NCBI RefSeq assembly: GCF_030247195.1
Contig: NC_080672.1
Coordinates: forward strand, 375,386,166 to 375,450,165
Direction of reading: 5' to 3'
Origin: Topomyia yanbarensis
Taxonomy: Eukaryota; Arthropoda; Insecta; Diptera; Culicidae
Length of the DNA stretch: 64,000 nt
Shown: piece after piece, positions 33,851 through 46,054 of the stretch
How positions within the stretch are numbered: position 1 is the first letter of the stretch
How the letters are laid out: every line of letters starts with the position of its first letter
Translations under genes and position numbers: made by a program
The notes under the pieces: generated by a model
What the model was told of the DNA's origin: nothing
What the model saw: the letters and a program-made list of their open reading frames with translations, nothing else
The model's database searches: none

Positions 33851-35054
33851 TTTTTACACTTAGTGCCTGCCCCAAACGGCCGAGAAAAGCATTTTTATTG
33901 TTTAAAGCGACGAACAACTATAAAAAACTAAAAACTTTATAATTCAGAATAGAAAAAAAAAACTTTCGCAGATGCCCTGACACATGCAATGGTAGAAAAT
34001 CTAACGGTTATTCCTTAATATATGCACAAGTAGCGACACGTTCTAAAGATTGTTTATGGTTTATTTATCGCAAAATCATTAGCCCAACGATTTCAGTCCT
34101 GTTTCTAACACCCAAGTCGTTCACAATATCAATCGTAATTAAAATAATAAAAAAAACTTTAAAAGCGTGGATACACGTGGAAATCTAGTAGAAGCAACTC
34201 GGTTAAGCATCGTCTGTTGGTTAGCGATTGTTCCATGCATGCTATACTGTTTAATGTATTGGAATGGTAATCGGTGCACAAGATTGCCATTTAAATTGAC
34301 GGGAAGTGTGACTCTATGCAACTCGAGAGATTTTAGAAGGCTCTGTTCAGGTTATTTACAGCCTCGAATGATTTGTTGGTATCCAGACCTACGACGGAAG
34401 CAGTGAAGTCGGAATGCTACACCCAATTGTTGAAGCTGCAAGTGCAATCGTCCTACAGTCAGCTCTTGTTTATACTAGACAATAGGGCAAGTGTGAATTG
34501 CTTTCTATTGTGCTTAGAAAATACGATGAGAAACTGATCCGCAATGTCTTGCAATCAGATACCAAGGCTTCTTTCCATCCGCCCTTTAGGAACGTGGGAA
34601 ACACATTCCGCTACTCGCCAGCAGATGCACGATGCAGGTGAAATTGGGATGCCATTTTTTTAAAAAAAATGTGCATTTTGTTGACACAAACACTTGTTTA
34701 GAACATTGACTCAGTATATTAAAAATGTGCTTTAAGAGGTCAATCACAAACAAAGAGTAATAATACCTTTCCAAATATTGAAAATTGAGACATGATTCTT
34801 TCGAAATGTTGTTTGAAACAGTGAGTTTGTTGAAGGCATCTTTTCAGTTTGTTTTGATGAATATTTAAACAAATATATTTCACTACTTTAGCTTAATTAA
34901 CTTCATTTGGTGATGTGTTTTCAGTGACTAATTACGCAGCACTAAGAGACAGACCTTGACAAGTTCTTAAACTTCTGCTAAGCTACATTTAACCAAAACT
35001 TTGGCGCTAATATTTATGCAGCTCAAGGCCACGTTGTTTATAAACAACCACGTT
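33851..35054. other. no gene recognised
   Basis: Short ORFs at 34139-34406 on both strands lack features. The rest is AT-rich. Confidence 0.25.
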
Positions 35055-35665
35055 TTACATTTCTTATAAAAGAAATGTATAGAATTCGCTCAAACTTTCA
35101 AGATTTTTTCCGGAGGGCCGAGTCTTATATACCAATCGACTCAGCTCGACGATTTGGGACAATGTCTGTGTGTGTATATAACGGACAAATTCTCATTCGT
35201 GTTTCTCAGCAATGGCTGAACCGATCTCATCCAAACCAATTTTAAATGAAAGAACTAAAAAACAGTAAGAACGCTAATAATTTATTTTGGATTCTGATGC
35301 TTAGTTTCCAAGGTATAAATGTTTGAATGCGTAAAAATGGCGTTTTTCGCAGTTTTTTTGAATTGTCAGCCGAAATTTACAATATAGATTATATGTTTTA
35401 GACAGCTTTAACGAATACCTTTCGAACAAGCTATAGATTGTTGAAATTGGACTATTATCAAAAGAGATATTTAACATTAAATGCGGGCGAAAGATTTTTA
35501 TCTTTTCCCATTGCCAGAAATATGACCAAAAACATGTAATCTATTATTAACGCTAAAACGGCTTATTTTAGGTCAATAGTATCTTCGGAGAATTTAATGG
35601 AAACAATATGCCCTTTCTTTTGGTATTGTGCTTTTGCTGATTAATCCCCCTATGAGTGAGATATT
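35055..35665 (+). repeat. hairpin/TAGGTGGATTAA repeat family, copy
   Basis: Begins with the perfect hairpin ACATTTCTT-ATA-AAAGAAATGT (35058-35080), then GAATTCGCTCAAACTTTCAAG, the box CCGGAGGGCCGAGTCTTATA (about 35110), CAATCGACTCAGCTCGACGA, a short GTGTGTGT run, and CTCAGCAATGGCTGAACCGA. It ends at TTAATCCCCCTATGAGTGAGATA (35642), the degenerate complement of the TAGGTGGATTAA end. The 45340-46183 repeat is a fuller reversed copy. Confidence 0.65.
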
Positions 35666-36557
35666 TTCATAAATTTTCTTGGAAGTGATTATATCGAAAT
35701 GATGCCTTCAGCAAATTTGTAGCTCCTACTTTTGCGAATAACTTTACTGAAGACTTCAAATATCTATTTTGAATACTTTAAAAGTTATGGCTTGTTGTTT
35801 GTTGATTACTCTTTGTCGCCTATTTATTGTTCAATATAGTAATAATCCATTGAAATAAGCCAAACATTATTTCGATAAAACGAATTTTGCATTTCATTCT
35901 TCTATCTACAACCGCTAGAAATAATCACCGATCACTTCCAAGTTGTCTGGAAGGAACTTGATGGCTTATCGGTGCAAAAATGTTCATTTGTGCGAACCTT
36001 CTGACTGCAATTTTTCTAACTTATAACCATTGGATCGATCTGAAACATATCGGAAAATGAAAAGCGAAATAAATAACTCCAAGCAACGGCGTAGCCAAGA
36101 GAAGGTTTTGGGGTTTAACACCATACAACCCCCCCCCCACCACACCCAAAAAAAATTGGATTGAAGTTGAAAATTTATTGATGCAGACTGATTTAATTCA
36201 ATATTACAATAACAATTATCTGATCCGTAGATTGATAACCTGTTGTTGTAAACATCATGAGGACTTTTGATAAATTGTCGAAATGGGGTCCTGATATGTA
36301 ACTGATCTATTGGTCTTGATTTCACAGTTATCTAAGAGCATCAATATCAAATTCCTGGCTGAAAACATTCCAATAGAAAATTCCAGAGTTCTGTAATCAA
36401 TCATAATCCTCAGATTTCTTTTTAAATTGAGCTCGCTTTTGTAGAGATGTACTGTAATAAAGGTCTTTATTTAATAGGAAGCGAAGATAAAATTGATTTA
36501 ATGTCTATGAAACATATAACTGCTCACCAAAAAATGCATAAGTTTCAACATTTGCTA

Positions 36558-36800
36558 AAAATGTTTTTGCCTTTCTCATACACTCTAAAATTCGTCAATC
36601 TAATCCCGACCCGGAGGGCCAAGTGTCATATGACAATCGACTCAGTTCGTCGAGATCGGAAAATGGCTGTGTGTGTATGTATGTGTGTGTATGTGTGTAT
36701 GTGGAAAAAAATGTGACCTCGGTTTCTCAGAGATGGCTGGACCGATTTGCGCAAAGTTGATTGCAATTGATTTTTTTATTGATTGGACTTCCGGTTCCAG
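36558..36800 (+). repeat. hairpin repeat family, partial copy
   Basis: TTTTGCCTTTCTCATACACTCTAAAATTCGTC, then CCGACCCGGAGGGCCAAGTG, CAATCGACTCAGTTCGTCGAGATCGG, a (GTGTGTAT)n run (36667-36705) and CTCAGAGATGGCTGGACCGATT. The hairpin is damaged by a deletion (CTCATA directly to CACTCT). Confidence 0.65.
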
Positions 36801-36984
36801 AGTTACGAGTTGAAGAGTGCAGTCACACATCAAATTCCCATGTAAACTGAAATGAAAAATTTGCAAAATCAAATTTGTATTTTTGATGTCAAAGGACTTT
36901 AAAATGCATGAAAAATTGAGATTTGATGTAAACTCGAAAAAAATAATGTTTGACAAAAATTGACTTTTTTGGACTTTGGTACAT

Positions 36985-37357
36985 TTTTGCCTTTCTCATA
37001 TAGAAAGGTTATGCAATCACTCTAAAAATCGTCAATCATGCCGGCCCGGAGGGAGTATGCAGTGAGGGGTTGCTACTTTAAAATTAAAACTAGTTTAAAA
37101 TTTCTTAACAAGTTGAAAATTTTCGGCAGTACCCAGACTTCCCGGATCTTTCTCCATGATTCGCCGCTGGTTTCAAGCGATGTTTCAGTATCACATAGTA
37201 TCTCAAGATCGTGGCTGTCAATCCATTGTATGTATGTGCAAATCGTACTGAACATATAATATCATTTCCATCATTGTATTGAACATAACCAGCCATGGAA
37301 TCGTAGTCTGCACAAATGAGAAAAGCACAATTGCACCACTAGGTGGATTAAAACAGG
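36985..37357 (+). repeat. hairpin repeat family, internally deleted copy
   Basis: Starts TTTTTGCCTTTCTCATATAGAAAGG with an intact hairpin (CCTTTCT-CATAT-AGAAAGG), GTTATGCAATCACTC and GGCCCGGAGGG. It then jumps to different sequence and ends GCACCACTAGGTGGATTAAAACAG, as at 5745-5836. Confidence 0.65.
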
Positions 37358-37972
37358 TTTTTATTTTGGGAATGCGTCGAATTGAGACGAAAACGTAATA
37401 TGATTAATAACGAGGATAACACTTTCCGAATGTGGAGAGAAATTTATGAAAAATGACAATTTCCATTCGACTCTAGCAGGTCCTGATCGATTTTGATGAG
37501 CATTTGATTTTTGTTGTATGGCCAATTATATGTATTGGTCAAATGCTCAAAAACGGTAATATAAGGTCAAGATAGCATCATTCTGAAACCGCCAATTTCG
37601 GAGGTTTAGTATTTTCGATGGTTTTACAAACGTTAAACAGCGCATCATTTGATAAAATAATTCTGACAGTATATCGTCCAAGAAGTATTTATGGTGAATT
37701 TTCTCAGGTTAATATTCATGACTACAATAAAGACTCAACAAATTCGCTAAAGACACGAACTCTGTTACTATTTTCTGAAAAATAATTCTGCATAATTTTA
37801 TAACTTCAAAAATTATGGTTTCGGATTTATGCCATTTGGACAGTAAGATCGATTTTCACCAAGCCCCCACCAAACCGAATTTCTGGCTACGCCGCTTCAA
37901 GTAAGTAGAAACAAAGTCGTTCTACACTCGTTCACAAGAAACTTCTTCGAATGCTGAATATCTATTATTATA

Positions 37973-38245
37973 CATTGAAACCCCGATTTTATCAGCCAAA
38001 TATGAACACATGTTTGATGGGCTCTAGCAGACGAACAAGACTGAATTCGAGTAAAGATGGAAATATGCAAAAATAAAAAAGTTCATCATAATCAGAAATA
38101 GTTATCAGACCACATCAAGGGACGGGAAGAATATTTTAACAGCTTCAGTTTATTATAAAGAAAAAAAAATTGCCCGATTTAGTCAATGTCCCCATTTTGT
38201 CAGCCTAAAATACACCATGAGACTGATAAAAATTGGTCTTTATTG
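37973..38245. mobile_element. 273 bp pogo-like MITE
   Basis: TA duplications at 37971-37972 and 38246-38247 flank inverted ends CATTGAAACCCCGATTTTATC and CAATAAAGACCAATTTTTATC (read inward; 17-18 of 25 bases agree). Its right half matches the start of the element at 1-1087. Confidence 0.7.
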
Positions 38246-39983
38246 TATGTATTATTCACTGTGTTGCACATTAATAGGTACATTTCATTTTTGGGGATTT
38301 TTTATTACATCGAACTACAACAATTTTTAGGCAGTTTTCAAGGGACTATAGACTTCTTCCAAAATTTGGCGAACCTATTCCAATTCGTATACCAATTAAT
38401 TGGTATACTTAAGGGTTTATATGTTGCAGATAGAGAAAATACTGAAATTTTCAGCTTTTTTCCTACACAATATTACGAAAGCAATTTTTCCTAATAAGTT
38501 TGTGAAAATTATAAACTATTTCAAATTTTTTAATAGTTTTATTTTTTTATTTAACCGTGATTTTTTAATAAATAGTGACCATCGCTTCACAACGTAGTCT
38601 ATTTTTCATGGCTTGCGGTGAGCACGATCTCTCGAATTGCTGAACTGAAAAGTATGGAATAGAAATTAATTTTTAGTATTCTTTACAGATTTAACTCGCC
38701 GCGCAGATAGCTCTGAATTAGACCCGCTGGTGCCCTAAGACGATTTCGCTAGATTTTCAGAGCACTGAACACCCAGTACATTAACGCAAGTGACAGAAGG
38801 TGAAAATTCCAGTAATGATGATGATTTCCGCAAACGGTTCGTTTTCGAGAGGTTTTTATTTGTTCTTTGGCATTAGGATTAGCGACAATAATTCACATCA
38901 AGGATACTACTGGGAAGTCACCTTTAGAAAAAGTCGATGTCGAAGTAAAATTTGGAACTATGCACGCATGCACTTCAGAGATAGCGTGATATCAGGAGCT
39001 GCGATTTCATTTCAACGCTTTTTCGTGAAAAGGGCAATACTTACAAATGTAAACATAAGGCTTTTTTCATACATGCGAATGGGGGCTTTGAAACGCAACA
39101 AATTAACCTAAAAATTTTGATTCTACGATATTGCTTTCTTAAACTACAGCAAAAAATACAACGGGCGAAACTGTTATTTTCGTATTTTTTTAGGTTTATC
39201 AAGCTGATACCAGCTGTAAATAGTAACAATGATCGCTATTGAAAAAACACGGACGAAATCGGTGGTGTAGAACGGTAGTTATTGTAAAAAAACGTAAGGG
39301 TGATACTTCAATGCTGATAGATGGGACCGAAAAAGTAAACAATCGCCAAAGGGGCGATACTATCATTTTGTCAATTTCAATAGCAAAAACAAATTTTAAT
39401 TTAATAATTTCAAATACTTTATGAAGTTTTGGGTTTCGATCACTGAATCATGCAATCTAGGATGTCAAAAAACACAATAGCTCCTAAATAGGAAATAAAA
39501 CCAAGTCTGGAAATATTCACTGTTGATTTTCTTTGAATGGTATCACTGCTAGTATCGCCCTTTTCAAGAAAAAGCGTTGATTTCTTAGTTCTCAGTCGCG
39601 TTGGAAATTTGAGTAAAGTATAAACTTCAAACGATTCAAAAAAAAATTCGATAGATAAATAACCCCTTCAGGAAAATTCAGTTTTCCCAGCACAATCTAG
39701 ATATTTTATTAACAGAGCATTAACCGTAATTCATTTGCATGTCTATTTTATGGGCCATTTTTTGGCTTTCCCATTGATTTGGTTTGAGATTTCTAGCACT
39801 GATGTTGTCCTATGCTGATTTGAGCGATTCTCTGAGTCCTGCCACTATCCCATGTAGTATGTGTATTCAAAAACATCGCGAAGCATCAAGTTCTAAATGT
39901 TCTCAAACGATATAATATCCGAAGAGAGTGATAAAAGTTATAAGAAATGTCTCATCACACTGTTAGGTGGATTAAAAACGTTT
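38246..39983. other. no gene recognised
   Basis: A 103-codon plus ORF (38800-39111) and a 62-codon minus ORF (39041-39229) have no recognisable domain. At 39957-39973 there is a CACACTGTTAGGTGGATTAAAA box, the end signature of the hairpin repeat family, with no visible partner. Confidence 0.3.
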
Positions 39984-39987
39984 TTAA

Positions 39988-40506
39988 CCCATTCATGCCC
40001 ATGTTGTTTGTGGACAACAACGTTTTCAAACAGCTATATCTTTTGATTGAGGCCAGATTTCCTCACAAAAACAAGTAAGGCTAATAAATGTGACTATTGG
40101 CTTTCATTTATGTATTAATAGTTTCAAGGATCAGCTCTAGAACTGAAGTTATTGCAATTAGTCTGATTGAATTCCGATGGAGCAGTGCTGCCAGGGACAG
40201 TTTAAGTTGACGACGGAAAATGAATTTTTCATATAACTTCGTTATGATGCAATATTAGTGAAAACCGATAAATCTTATTAATTTAGACTATTTTTGGCTA
40301 CGTTTTCCAAGCAATTGGACTATTGTGAATATTCTAGGAGAATTGTAGTGAGCATTGGAAGGTAAAAATTGAGCAGCTTCTAGCACTGCAAGAGAAGCAC
40401 CTACCTTTATGAAAAAAGTTTTTTCGAGTTTCTTGACCCCGCCGTTTTCAAGAAAAAATTGTTTTGAAACCCTACATGCACTAGAAAAAAGTTGGGCATG
40501 AAAGGG
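39988..40506. mobile_element. piggyBac-like MITE with TTAA target sites
   Basis: TTAA (39984-39987 and 40507-40510) flanks exact-looking inverted ends CCCATTCATGCCCA and CCCTTTCATGCCCA (read inward). 519 bp, no ORF. TTAA duplication plus C-run ends fits piggyBac-type non-autonomous elements. Confidence 0.8.
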
Positions 40507-40510
40507 TTAA

Positions 40511-40864
40511 ATAGCTATAACTTTTATTTTCAGCTAGATTTATTCGCAAAAATTAGTAAGGCTAGTAACGGGGTCTATTACATTTCATTTGAGCGATTAT
40601 ATTTTGGTGCAATATTCTTGGAATTGAAGTTATTGTAATTAGTCTGATAGGACTCCACTGGAGCAGTGCTGCCAGAGCCATTTTCAGAGAGCGGCGAAAA
40701 TTGAAATTTTAATATATTTTCGATATTTCGCAATTTCATTGAAAACTAGCAAGACTTATCAATTTAGACTGTCTTCGACTATCTTTTCAATGCATTTGGA
40801 CTATTAAGACTATTCTAGGATAATTGTATTAAGCATCAGAAGATACAATTTGGGCATGAAATGG
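40511..40864. mobile_element. second, left-truncated copy of the piggyBac-like MITE in tandem
   Basis: From AGCTATAACTTTTATTTTCAG on, the sequence follows the first copy (AGCTATATCTTTTGATTGAGG at 40031) as a direct repeat. It shares AGTAAGGCTA, GTTATTG.AATTAGTCTGAT and TGGAGCAGTGCTGCCAG, and ends TGGGCATGAAATGG before TTCA (a mutated TTAA). It lacks a left terminus and its own TTAA, and joins the first copy exactly at that copy's right TTAA. Confidence 0.7.
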
Positions 40865-42110
40865 TTCATCGCATCACTAAAACACTGGGCGGCGGTTGCA
40901 CGGTTTAAATCGATATTTTCGCGTAGAACTTGACTTGTGCCATCTAATACCGGTTGGTACTTTTATACTTTGTTCTGGGACTTGTTTGTGGCCAATACCC
41001 ACTAAGACAATTACTCCGGAAGCCAAATAATACGGCTTGCATAGCTCTACATGTGCCTTCTTCCATTTGAGATTCCGTATGCGGCTAGTAATTTGATTAC
41101 CAGGGAAGGGGGTTGTAACAATCCTGTATCGATTTTGATTATTTTGTTCGCTCGTTTGCCCACGCACCGTCTGAAATTTTCATGTCAAGTCAGTAGACAT
41201 GCGAACCATGTGCTAAATATTTCATTTCCATCCAGCACTCGGGCGCTGAAGAAGTATCATTGAATAAGGGATTTTTTGGAAGATTTTCTTTTATTTGCCC
41301 TACTTTACAAGATTCCGGTTTTGAATTATTAATAAGATGGAAAGGTGGTACATTGCTCGTTCGTCGTTCGATATTCAACCGTGGCTTGTTTGTATGTAGA
41401 TAGCAATAGTAAAACTAACATTAAATTGAACTAAAAGTACGTGCGTAAACTGGGGCACGCTTTAATGCGAAGGGAATTGCTGGAACAAAACAAGCCCTTG
41501 CTGAATGCAGAAATTGTACAAAAGGAATGACAGGATTTATGGAATTGCTGCTTGCTTTCATAACTAAAATATAGTTAATGGACGTTCTCCTGTTTGCGAA
41601 GAGAAATATTATTTAGCCCTTAGCTGGCCAATTGGTCTCTATAGTCGTTTAAAGTGTGTATTGAACGAGTAGAATCTTCTCTTACCCTCTGCTTACTGTG
41701 TTTTCACAAAGTTGTTCTGTCACGTTTCATTTGCTAGAGTCCAACAATTGATTTATAACACCAACATTCTGAATTTGTTCCTGGTGAACCTATTGGTGTG
41801 CATGTAGGTAAGTGTCTATGTATGTATCCGAAGGATTCGACGTTCATTCCAATGGAAAGGAAAACTTTTCACACGTGAAAGGTATTCGAGTTCCTTATTA
41901 TCTTTCCGTACACTCTTCCAACATTTCAGCAAACTTTACCACTCCGCCGGTCAGTGAATCGGTCCATATTTCATAAAACCACATTTAGACTCGGCTCCAT
42001 CTTTCATTCGACCACCCGACCACCGACCGCTCTGGTTAAGTTGATTGCCGTTGGTCATCCCGCGGTCAATATGAACAGACGTAAATCGTTCCCCGTGGCC
42101 ATCATTCAGC
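40865..42110. other. unassigned sequence upstream of a candidate promoter
   Basis: The minus ORF 40877-41167 (96 codons) is open and not low complexity, but I do not recognise it. From about 41900 to 42110 the sequence becomes more GC-rich and repeat-free, as expected for a proximal promoter. Confidence 0.3.
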
Positions 42111-42116
42111 AGAGCA

Positions 42117-42154
42117 CATAAAGTACACCCCGCGCCCGCACTCCAGTACAGTCA
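42117..42154 (+). promoter_or_regulatory. candidate Pol II core promoter (TATA box plus initiator)
   Basis: CATAAAGTA (42117-42125; first T of the TATA-like core at 42119) lies 31 bases before the A of ACAGTCAG (A at 42150), an initiator-like sequence (consensus TCAGTY). The spacing is what insect TATA promoters use. It sits in a locally GC-richer, repeat-free block. Confidence 0.5.
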
Positions 42155-42179
42155 GAGGCTCAACCGTTGGATCCGAATT
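42150..42179 (+). other. candidate 30-nt non-coding first exon with 5' splice site
   Basis: Starting from the predicted initiation site, GAATT|GTAAGT at 42175-42185 is a strong donor consensus. The exon would be AGTCAGAGGCTCAACCG... without an ATG. I found no downstream coding exon in the window that belongs to it, so any gene would have a long first intron. Inference from signals only. Confidence 0.35.
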
Positions 42180-42181
42180 GT

Positions 42182-42949
42182 AAGTTCTAGTTTCGAATGA
42201 TAGCATGGAAAACCATTTCATTAGCGTAAATGCTGATGTTGGCACCGTTTATAACGCGTTGAAATATATCGTTTTAACATTCCGGTCTTAACGCGGTAAC
42301 GAATGGCGCTACTTGTTGGAAATAGATCGAATATAATGAAATGGAAGAGGAGTTTTTCTTCTTGACTGAAGAATTGATGGATTTTTTTACGAGAAATTCG
42401 TCATTTAATCTTCGTTGATTTATTCTGTTCTACGTCCTTATACTTATTCTGAAGGTTTGATGTGGAAATAATCTAAAATTCATAATTCATTCCCTTTTGT
42501 TTGGTATGAGCACCTTCTACGTTGAATATGGTCCTAACATGGTCAAAAAACGAATCGCAAAGGACTCCCTGTGATCTGCTGGGATTTTGACCAATATATT
42601 TTTTCAGTATTTCAACACTAGCGTATTTTTTATTAAGAACCTTACTCTTTGAAAAGGAACAAAAAGGAAAGTCTTTAAGATTTGCATAATTTGGGTAATC
42701 TGGATGTCATTGTCTCGGTGAAATAAAGGGTGTTCCTTAGAAATAGCAACACAATAGTCTTAAAGACCCAAATATGAGAATTTGAGGATATTGTTTACAT
42801 TTCTGCTTCCAAAAAATAATTCCATAATAAAAACCGATTTAATCCACCTAGCAGTGAGATGAGACATTTCTTACACATTTCACTATTGGATTAGTTTGCA
42901 GGACTCACGAGAAGTAGGCACCCAACTAGAGGTGGGATGAAAACAGTTT
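42182..42949. other. AT-rich, possible intron
   Basis: No ORF of note. TTTAATCCACCTAGCAGTGAGATG at 42838-42861 is the complement of the TAGGTGGATTAA end signature. Confidence 0.3.
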
Positions 42950-43500
42950 CTAGTCTTGCACGAATAAAATCTCGAATAAATTGAATAAATTATAGAAATC
43001 AACAAAATGACCGAAACGAAAAAGTAAAGCAAAAAATGAAATAATAGGTTTTTAAATTCATAAAATGAGTAGAAAAATTAATGTAAATCAAAATTATAAA
43101 ATACACGAGTCAAATTAGATTAGGTTATTAAATAAAAATTAAGATTATGTTTAGAAATAGTTATAAGATTAATAGAATAAATTGACTCATACTAACAAAT
43201 TGAATAAAATAAAACGAATGACTAAACATTAAATGCATAAAATTAAAGATATGAATAAAATGAATCAAATGATTCAAATGAATCAAATGAATCTAATGAA
43301 GTGATAAAATGAATAAAAAGAAGAAAATGAGCAGAATAAAATGCGTTGATTAAAATGAAAAATTAAACAATGGTAAAAGGTTATAAATTAATATAAAGAA
43401 ATAAATTGAAACAAATAAATTATTTGGATGAAACAATTAAAACTGAAAAAGTAGTCAGATTATTAAAATGAAGAAACTGAACAAAATGAATAAACCGGAT
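42950..43500. repeat. degenerate AT-rich minisatellite of AATAAAATGA-type words
   Basis: The words AATAAAATGA, AATGAATAAA and CAAATGAATC recur with about 10-base phasing, clearest at 43200-43345 (for example ATGAATCAAATGATTCAAATG). A strongly A-rich strand without coding sense. Confidence 0.55.
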
Positions 43501-44257
43501 TGTACGAATTTGAGAACCATTGCATCAGAAAGTTTTGAAATGTTTTTGAAATCCCATCTTCTGAGAAAAGGCTAATAAATATGCAATGGACTTTCTAGGG
43601 CTTCCATCTTTTTTTTTATTCTTTTTGTTTTCATGCTTCTTTACTTGACGGCGTCATTTTAAGATTATCTGGTGTTTCTACTTTATTGTTGGACCTTAAT
43701 TAGTTATCAGGAACCTGGAACGTTCAATTTGCTTTGGAATTCGAAGTTTACTTTTTGGTCACATATTTCCGAAAAAAAGATATATGTACAGAATAGAATT
43801 TACTGGTCCAGTATTTTAACGCGCAATTGAATATAGTAAAGTGAGACAAGGTCACATGTGCTTCCAAGCCCCTTGAACAGAGAACGACAGGGAGAATGCT
43901 ATGAGAGTGAATGAGACAGGTAGATATTTCAAAGTTTTCATTTGCATTGAAGTAAATAGTGTGAAATGTCTAGCATAAAATCCGTGTAATCAGTTGATTG
44001 CAATGCGGTCTCTTTCCATTCATCATTATAGCTTACATATTGTTTCGTTCAGAATTCTCGTGCAGGAAATATGGATAAATAAATCCTATACAGACCAATA
44101 CTGTGAAAAAGAAATGGTTCAAACTACTCAGTATATCCAGATATGGACGACGATAAGTTAGAAGACACATTGTAGGTGCATCCCCCATCGAGAGTGGGTA
44201 CTTTGAGAGACTTCTTTTCCTAGATTTAATTTGTGGATATTTTTGGTCTTTAATCCG
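43501..44257. other. no gene recognised
   Basis: AT-rich, with nothing that I can support. Confidence 0.25.
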
Positions 44258-44745
44258 TTATTTTTCATGAAAGTTCGTACAAATACAACGATTGTGCAGC
44301 TGATACAACTCATGGTTCATTCGCCTGCGCCACGTTCCGTCTTCCATCTGCACGCTACCATAGATGGCACGCAACACCTTTCGTTCGAAAACTCCAAGGG
44401 CGCGTTGGTCCTCCACGAGCATAGTCCAGGTCTCGTGGCCGTAGAGGACCACCGATCTAATCAGCGTCTTGTAGATAATCAACTTCGTGCGGCGACGAAT
44501 TTTGTTCGACCGGAGCGTCCTCCGGAGTCCAAAGTAAGCACGATTTCCCGCCAAGATCCGTCTCTGAATTTCTCTGCTGTTATCATTGTCGTCGGTTACC
44601 ATCTCGATTTCGTCACCGTCAATCCGAACTCGGGTGGGAGGTTCACATTGTCGTCTCTAGAGCCTCTTCCTCTCATGTATTTTGTCTTCGAAACGTCGAT
44701 GGCAAATCCAATCCTGCTGGCTTCAGCTTTCAGTCTTTGAGCATA
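44258..44745 (-). pseudogene. non-LTR reverse transcriptase fragment (palm end and thumb)
   Basis: Minus strand: LKAEASRIGFAIDVSKTKYMRGRG (about 44740-44670), then after a frame change VTDDNDNSREIQRRILAGNRAYFGLRRTLRS and KLIIYKTLIRSVVLYGHETWTM...ERKVLRAIYG. The pattern 'EI..RI..GNRAY..L', 'LYK.L.R.V..YG.ETW' and 'FERK.LR.I.G' is the C-terminal half of an arthropod non-LTR reverse transcriptase (RTE/Loa-like; clade not certain). The catalytic part is missing. It ends in MNHELYQLHNR, and truncation follows at about 44285. Confidence 0.7.
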
Positions 44746-45339
44746 TGTTTCATTCAAAATTCAATAGAGATACGAATAGTTCAAATATCGCACGTGGAAT
44801 GTCTCTTTTGAAAATTTTCATCGTCAAACTTTCATATTACCCAGTTAGGCCAAATAGTTTTCTGATATAGCCATGAATTTCCTTAATTATAGTGTAGATA
44901 CAGGCTTTGAATTCAATTGAATTAAAGTTGAGTTGATGTAGCAGCAGACAAAAAATAGTTTTGTTTTCTCAAACCTTCGCAATTACAATTAATAAATATT
45001 TCAGATTGGCAGAAGATCTTATCGCACAACTTAGAAATGGATACAGAAATAGCTAGATAGAAGAGAGACAGAGAGAAAGAGAGAGAGATGGGGGGGGGGC
45101 GTGTGAGGAATGGCAAATGATGGTTAATGCAGTGACATTATTTTTAAAGGTATATTATTATGATATATTGATTTCTTACATTCTTATCATAAATAATGTA
45201 AGTAGTAATTTTTGCACCATAACCAGTATAACCTAAATCTTACAAAAGAGCTAATTTTTCGCTAGATTTTTGGGCTTCAAACATACAGTTGCTTTCTGTG
45301 ACGCCACGAGTATAATTATATTAGAAATCTTTTATCTCA
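44746..45339. other. no gene; GA-rich and G-run tract
   Basis: A simple-sequence tract GAGAGACAGAGAGAAAGAGAGAGA with a run of nine or more Gs lies at 45063-45100. Otherwise AT-rich without features. Confidence 0.35.
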
Positions 45340-45978
45340 CTGCTAGGTGAATTACTTGTTGATCTGTGTATTGATATACCATCCAACATTTACCTCATGA
45401 TTGAACGCAATGCCTAATCCAAGGAATAAATACTAGAACTCACTGTTTCTTTATCAACACATTATTTTGTCTTTGAAGTGAACTTATATATTGATTTTTG
45501 AGAAATAGTTAATTTATTATAAAGGTATTTCACAAAATGTTCTCACCATCGAATTCCTTGAATCACGTAGATGTGTTTTCATACCCCGATATTCAAAATC
45601 GGTTTAGTTTTGCCCCTAAAACACCAGTAAAGCAATACTCCGTATGAAACAATCTCATTTTTAGTTAGTGGAAATTGGTAAGCGAGGACTAAAAATACAA
45701 AATGTTTAATATCTCCGCCGCTCGTGCACGGATTATGACAATCTATAGCTTCTTAGAAAGGTATTGCGGGACAATATTGTATTGTTCGAAAGTTATTTGC
45801 AAAAAACCTGCATTGTTTTAACGAAATTGCCCATATCTCAGAAAGTAAACAACATATCGAAAATCAAAAATAATAGTGTCAAATGGCAACGTTAGGCCTT
45901 TCATTTGAAACTAGTTTCATTAAGATCGGTTCAGCCATTGCTGAGATAATTACATGACATTTTGTACATACATACATA

Positions 45979-46054
<76 letters not shown>

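Larger units (their letters stand above)
36086..37904. mobile_element. possible transposon with GGCGTAGCCA termini
   Basis: AACGGCGTAGCCAAGAGAAGG at 36088 and, read inward from 37900, AGCGGCGTAGCCAGAAATTCGG form inverted ends; each is followed inside by a run of Gs or Cs. The flanks TCCAAG and TTCAAG may be a degraded duplication. About 1.8 kb, itself containing two copies of the hairpin repeat family. Low-to-moderate support. Confidence 0.4.

Noticed and set aside
44231..44740. 169-codon plus-strand ORF
   Set aside because: The minus strand of the same region carries clear reverse transcriptase motifs, so the plus ORF is a shadow.
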